This document shows, piece by piece, positions 63,102-64,000 of a DNA stretch of 64,000 bases; the first letter of the stretch is position 1, and each line of letters opens with the position of its first letter. Both the position numbers and the translations under genes were made by a program. Source of the DNA: Streptomyces sp. NBC_01750 (GTDB lineage Bacteria; Actinomycetota; Actinomycetes; Streptomycetales; Streptomycetaceae); NCBI RefSeq assembly GCF_035918095.1, contig NZ_CP109137.1, positions 5,768,001-5,832,000 of the forward strand. The letters run 5' to 3'. The notes under the pieces are model-generated. The model was not told the DNA's origin. It saw only the letters and a list, made by a program, of their open reading frames with translations, and searched no databases.

Positions 63102-64000
63102 GGGCGGGCTCTCCGCTGGGGGACTTGTCGTCGGAGGACTCTTCGTGGGCGAACTCCTCGAACTCCGTCTCCCGCCAGTCGTCCGGCAGCAGATGGTCGA
63201 GTACGTCGTCGACGGTCACCGCTCCCAGCAGCGAACCGCTCTCGTCGACGACCGGCGCCGCCACCATGTTGTACGCGGCGAGATAGCTGGTGACCGCGGG
63301 CAGCGAGGTGTCCGGCGCCAGCGGCGGCAGATCGCTCTCCACGATCGAGCTGACCAGGGTGAACGGCGGGTCCCGCAGCAGCCGCTGGAAGTGCACCGTG
63401 CCCAGGTACTTGCCGGTCGGCGTCTCGTCCGGCGGCCGGCAGACGTACACCTGCGCGGCGAGAGCCGGGGAGAGGTCCTGCTGTCGCACCCGCGCCAAGG
63501 CGTCGGCGACCGTCGCGTCCGGCCGCAGCACGATCGGCTCGGTGGTCATCAGACCGCCCGCCGTCCGCTCCTCGTACGCGAGCAGCCGCCGCACGTCCGC
63601 TGCGTCGTCGGGCCGCATCAGCGCCAGCAGCCGTTCCTTGTCCTCCTCCGGCAGCTCGGACAGCAGGTCGGCCGCGTCGTCCGGGTCCATGGCCTCCAGG
63701 ACGTCCGCCGCGCGCTCCTCCTTGAGCTTGCCGAGGATCTCCACCTGGTCGTCGTCCGGCAGCTCCTCAAGGACGTCCGCCAGCCGGTCGTCGTCGAGCG
63801 CCGCCGCCACTTCGGCGCGCCGCTTCGGCGAGAGGTGGTGCAGCACATTGGCGAGGTCGGCGGGGCGCAGCTGTTCGAAGGTCGCGAGCAGGCTCTCGGC
63901 GCCCTGGCCGTGCTCCTCCAGCGAGAAGCCGGTGACCGCCGACCACTCGACGGTCAGCGTCTCGCCCTTGCGGCGCAGCGCCCCGGGCTTGCCCTTCCGC
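63094..64000 (-). CDS. MgtE N-terminal and CBS domain protein (5' end beyond window)
   Basis: The last 302 residues of a protein whose start lies past the window edge. The visible part has an MgtE intracellular N-domain ([40 protein letters not shown]), a super-helical Mg2+-sensing unit. Two CBS motifs follow ([40 protein letters not shown]). It then ends without the five transmembrane helices of the real MgtE channel, so it is a soluble sensor, not a transporter. The frame runs open through 64000, and a shorter start at 63846 is rejected because homology continues upstream. It overlaps the DUF1003 gene by 8 bp. Confidence 0.9.
   Translation of the reverse strand, partial: RKGKPGALRRKGETLTVEWSAVTGFSLEEHGQGAESLLATFEQLRPADLANVLHHLSPKRRAEVAAALDDDRLADVLEELPDDDQVEILGKLKEERAADVLEAMDPDDAADLLSELPEEDKERLLALMRPDDAADVRRLLAYEERTAGGLMTTEPIVLRPDATVADALARVRQQDLSPALAAQVYVCRPPDETPTGKYLGTVHFQRLLRDPPFTLVSSIVESDLPPLAPDTSLPAVTSYLAAYNMVAAPVVDESGSLLGAVTVDDVLDHLLPDDWRETEFEEFAHEESSDDKSPSGEPAHG

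Noticed and set aside
1..64000. tRNA, rRNA, transposase or integrase genes
   Set aside because: I looked on both strands for cloverleaf ends, rRNA cores and DDE or recombinase motifs and saw none I could support. Without a tool search, a tRNA could still be missed.

Overview
The window is high-GC actinobacterial DNA and almost certainly Streptomyces. The coding sequence has GC-rich third positions and GTG, TTG and ATG starts with GGAGG-type ribosome sites. Lineage markers include a PAS/GAF/SpoIIE-type phosphatase, the mycothiol gene mshB, a seven-iron FdxA, a sigE-rseA-htrA-tatB block and DUF3117. No tRNA, rRNA, CRISPR array, intact insertion sequence, integrase or prophage gene was found.

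Layout. 0-5.4 kb: a solo SPOR-domain protein, a Nudix hydrolase, a stand-alone HATPase, a large PAS-PAS-GAF-PP2C-HATPase regulator and a membrane-anchored GH18-like protein. 5.4-9.3 kb (minus): a succinate dehydrogenase operon (small coiled-coil protein, SdhC, SdhA, SdhB) of the mycobacterial Sdh1 type. 9.6-14.2 kb: an unusual lipoprotein binding protein with a minisatellite, then typA. 14.6-33.2 kb: three complete five-gene oligopeptide ABC importers, two on plus (14.6-20.5 and 21.4-27.0 kb, with a VOC protein between) and one on minus (27.1-33.2 kb). This is a BldK-type locus, and each importer has an RNA hairpin between the binding-protein gene and the next permease gene. 33.6-41.2 kb: a membrane protein, a DPP-IV-like S9 peptidase, a small membrane protein, mshB, a DUF6113-like protein and a large membrane-anchored protein with a PG-binding-like outer domain. 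41.2-44.7 kb: decayed DNA holding a broken Rhs/polymorphic-toxin gene, a DoxX remnant and short tandem repeats. 44.7-48.3 kb: a SirB1/transglutaminase-like protein, a GNAT protein, fdxA and dapC. 48.4-64 kb: a secreted protein, a membrane-anchored unknown, dapE, a LOG-family protein, a FolP2-like protein, a DivIVA-like protein, tag, an enoyl-CoA hydratase, DUF3117, an O-methyltransferase, sigE, its anti-sigma gene, htrA, tatB, a conserved hypothetical, mrp, a DUF1003 protein and an MgtE-N/CBS protein cut by the window end.

How it works together. The Opp block suggests heavy investment in taking up peptides, as nutrients or signals. The 50-64 kb block keeps gene neighbours that I remember from the Mycobacterium tuberculosis dapE-to-mgtE region, and centres on envelope stress (SigE, anti-sigma, HtrA, TatB) and lysine/cell-wall precursor synthesis (DapC, DapE). 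I found no convincing new defence or biosynthetic system. The best leads are the three-Opp array with its repeated hairpin layout, the SdhC CHSCRH motif, the FolP2-like protein, the sigE autopromoter, several candidate leaderless genes and the Rhs graveyard.
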